Source of the DNA: Betaproteobacteria bacterium UBA5216
Lineage (GTDB): Bacteria; Pseudomonadota; Gammaproteobacteria; Burkholderiales; SG8-41
Length of the DNA stretch: 49,378 bases
Direction: 5' to 3'
Assembly: GCA_002412495.1 (NCBI GenBank)
Contig: DHVE01000080.1
Span: 1-49,378 of the forward strand
Below are positions 49,162 through 49,378 of the stretch, piece after piece. Both the position numbers and the translations under genes were made by a program. A model generated the notes under the pieces. The model did not search any database. It worked only from the letters and a program-made list of their open reading frames with translations, and had not been told where the DNA came from. Position 1 is the stretch's first letter. Each line of letters begins with the position of its first letter.

Positions 49162-49378
49162 TTATGGAGCATAGGCTGCCCGAAACGCCTCGATAAACGC
49201 AGTCAGTTCCGACGACGGCAACAGGTTGATGCCGGCCGCGCCCTTACGCCCGCCGCCGGAGGCAAAGCGCGAACACAGAACATCCGCGCCTTGCGGATTC
49301 GACACCGGCGCGCGCACGCTCACCGTATATCCGCCCGGCTTGGTCACCAGCACCGCGTGGGCACGCCGCGCATGTTCC
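49162..49378 (-). CDS. DHH-family phosphoesterase, C-terminal end (cut by window edge)
   Basis: The minus-strand frame enters the window at 49378 and ends at 49162, giving 71 C-terminal residues: 'AHAVLVTKPGGYTVSVRAPV' then 'LCSRFASGGGRKGAAGINLL'. The GGGRKGAAG block is the DHHA1 substrate-binding motif of DHH phosphoesterases, which act on oligonucleotides, pAp or cyclic dinucleotides. The catalytic DHH part lies outside the window. Convergent with the membrane protein gene; no hairpin terminator is seen between them, only AT-rich sequence. Confidence 0.8.
   Translation of the reverse strand, partial: EHARRAHAVLVTKPGGYTVSVRAPVSNPQGADVLCSRFASGGGRKGAAGINLLPSSELTAFIEAFRAAYAP

Overview
The window looks like ordinary chromosome of a betaproteobacterium with moderately high GC. 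The evidence is the gene order: rpe-gph-trpE, phoH-ybeY-corC-lnt-glyQS, lptM-lysA, and DUF971-ubiE-Tim44-like-ubiJ-ubiB. Two families expanded in that class are also present: a Bug-type periplasmic binding protein and a 16-strand-type porin. Genus cannot be fixed by eye. It may be environmental, perhaps near Nitrosomonadales or Burkholderiales (inference).

Layout. 1-2140 (minus): trpE (cut by the window edge), gph, rpe. 2237-4135: apaG, a 42-codon membrane microprotein on the other strand, and mltA. 4194-6787 (minus): ubiH-family hydroxylase, dsbC and a TonB-like protein, then tRNA-Met with its own promoter and terminator (6851-7024). 7109-9517 (minus): MmgE/PrpD protein and a Bug solute-binding protein. 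9692-19018: a secreted protein of unknown function, then miaB, phoH, ybeY, corC, lnt, glyQ, glyS and gmhB, all on plus and tightly packed. 19021-22016: plsC, a YgjP-type metalloprotein, lptM and lysA. 22351-22416: a 21-residue Lys/Ala histone-H1-like protein with a strong ribosome site and a strong terminator. 22787-25652 (minus): mgtE, an ECF sigma factor and its membrane anti-sigma factor.

25840-37125 is the accessory-looking part. It has four large tetratricopeptide-repeat proteins. Two carry an O-GlcNAc-transferase (GT41/SPINDLY-like) catalytic half and two carry a GT9-like C-terminal half. A VapBC toxin-antitoxin pair and a general porin lie among them. A protein O-glycosylation locus is the simplest reading, but the target is not visible here.

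37246-49378: aldo/keto reductase with an apparently replaced catalytic Asp, FAH-family hydrolase, a methyltransferase, YqaA-like membrane protein, HIT protein, a large unassigned protein, the ubiquinone block (DUF971, ubiE, Tim44-like, ubiJ, ubiB), a sodium/solute symporter with a 13-histidine tail, a membrane protein and the end of a DHH-family phosphoesterase.

Main non-gene structures are two intergenic inverted arrays built from short phased units: heptads after ybeY and octads after ubiJ. In each, the left arm includes the stop codon of the upstream gene. There are also clear promoters and factor-independent terminators for the tRNA, the porin, the mini-H1 gene and the Tim44-like gene.
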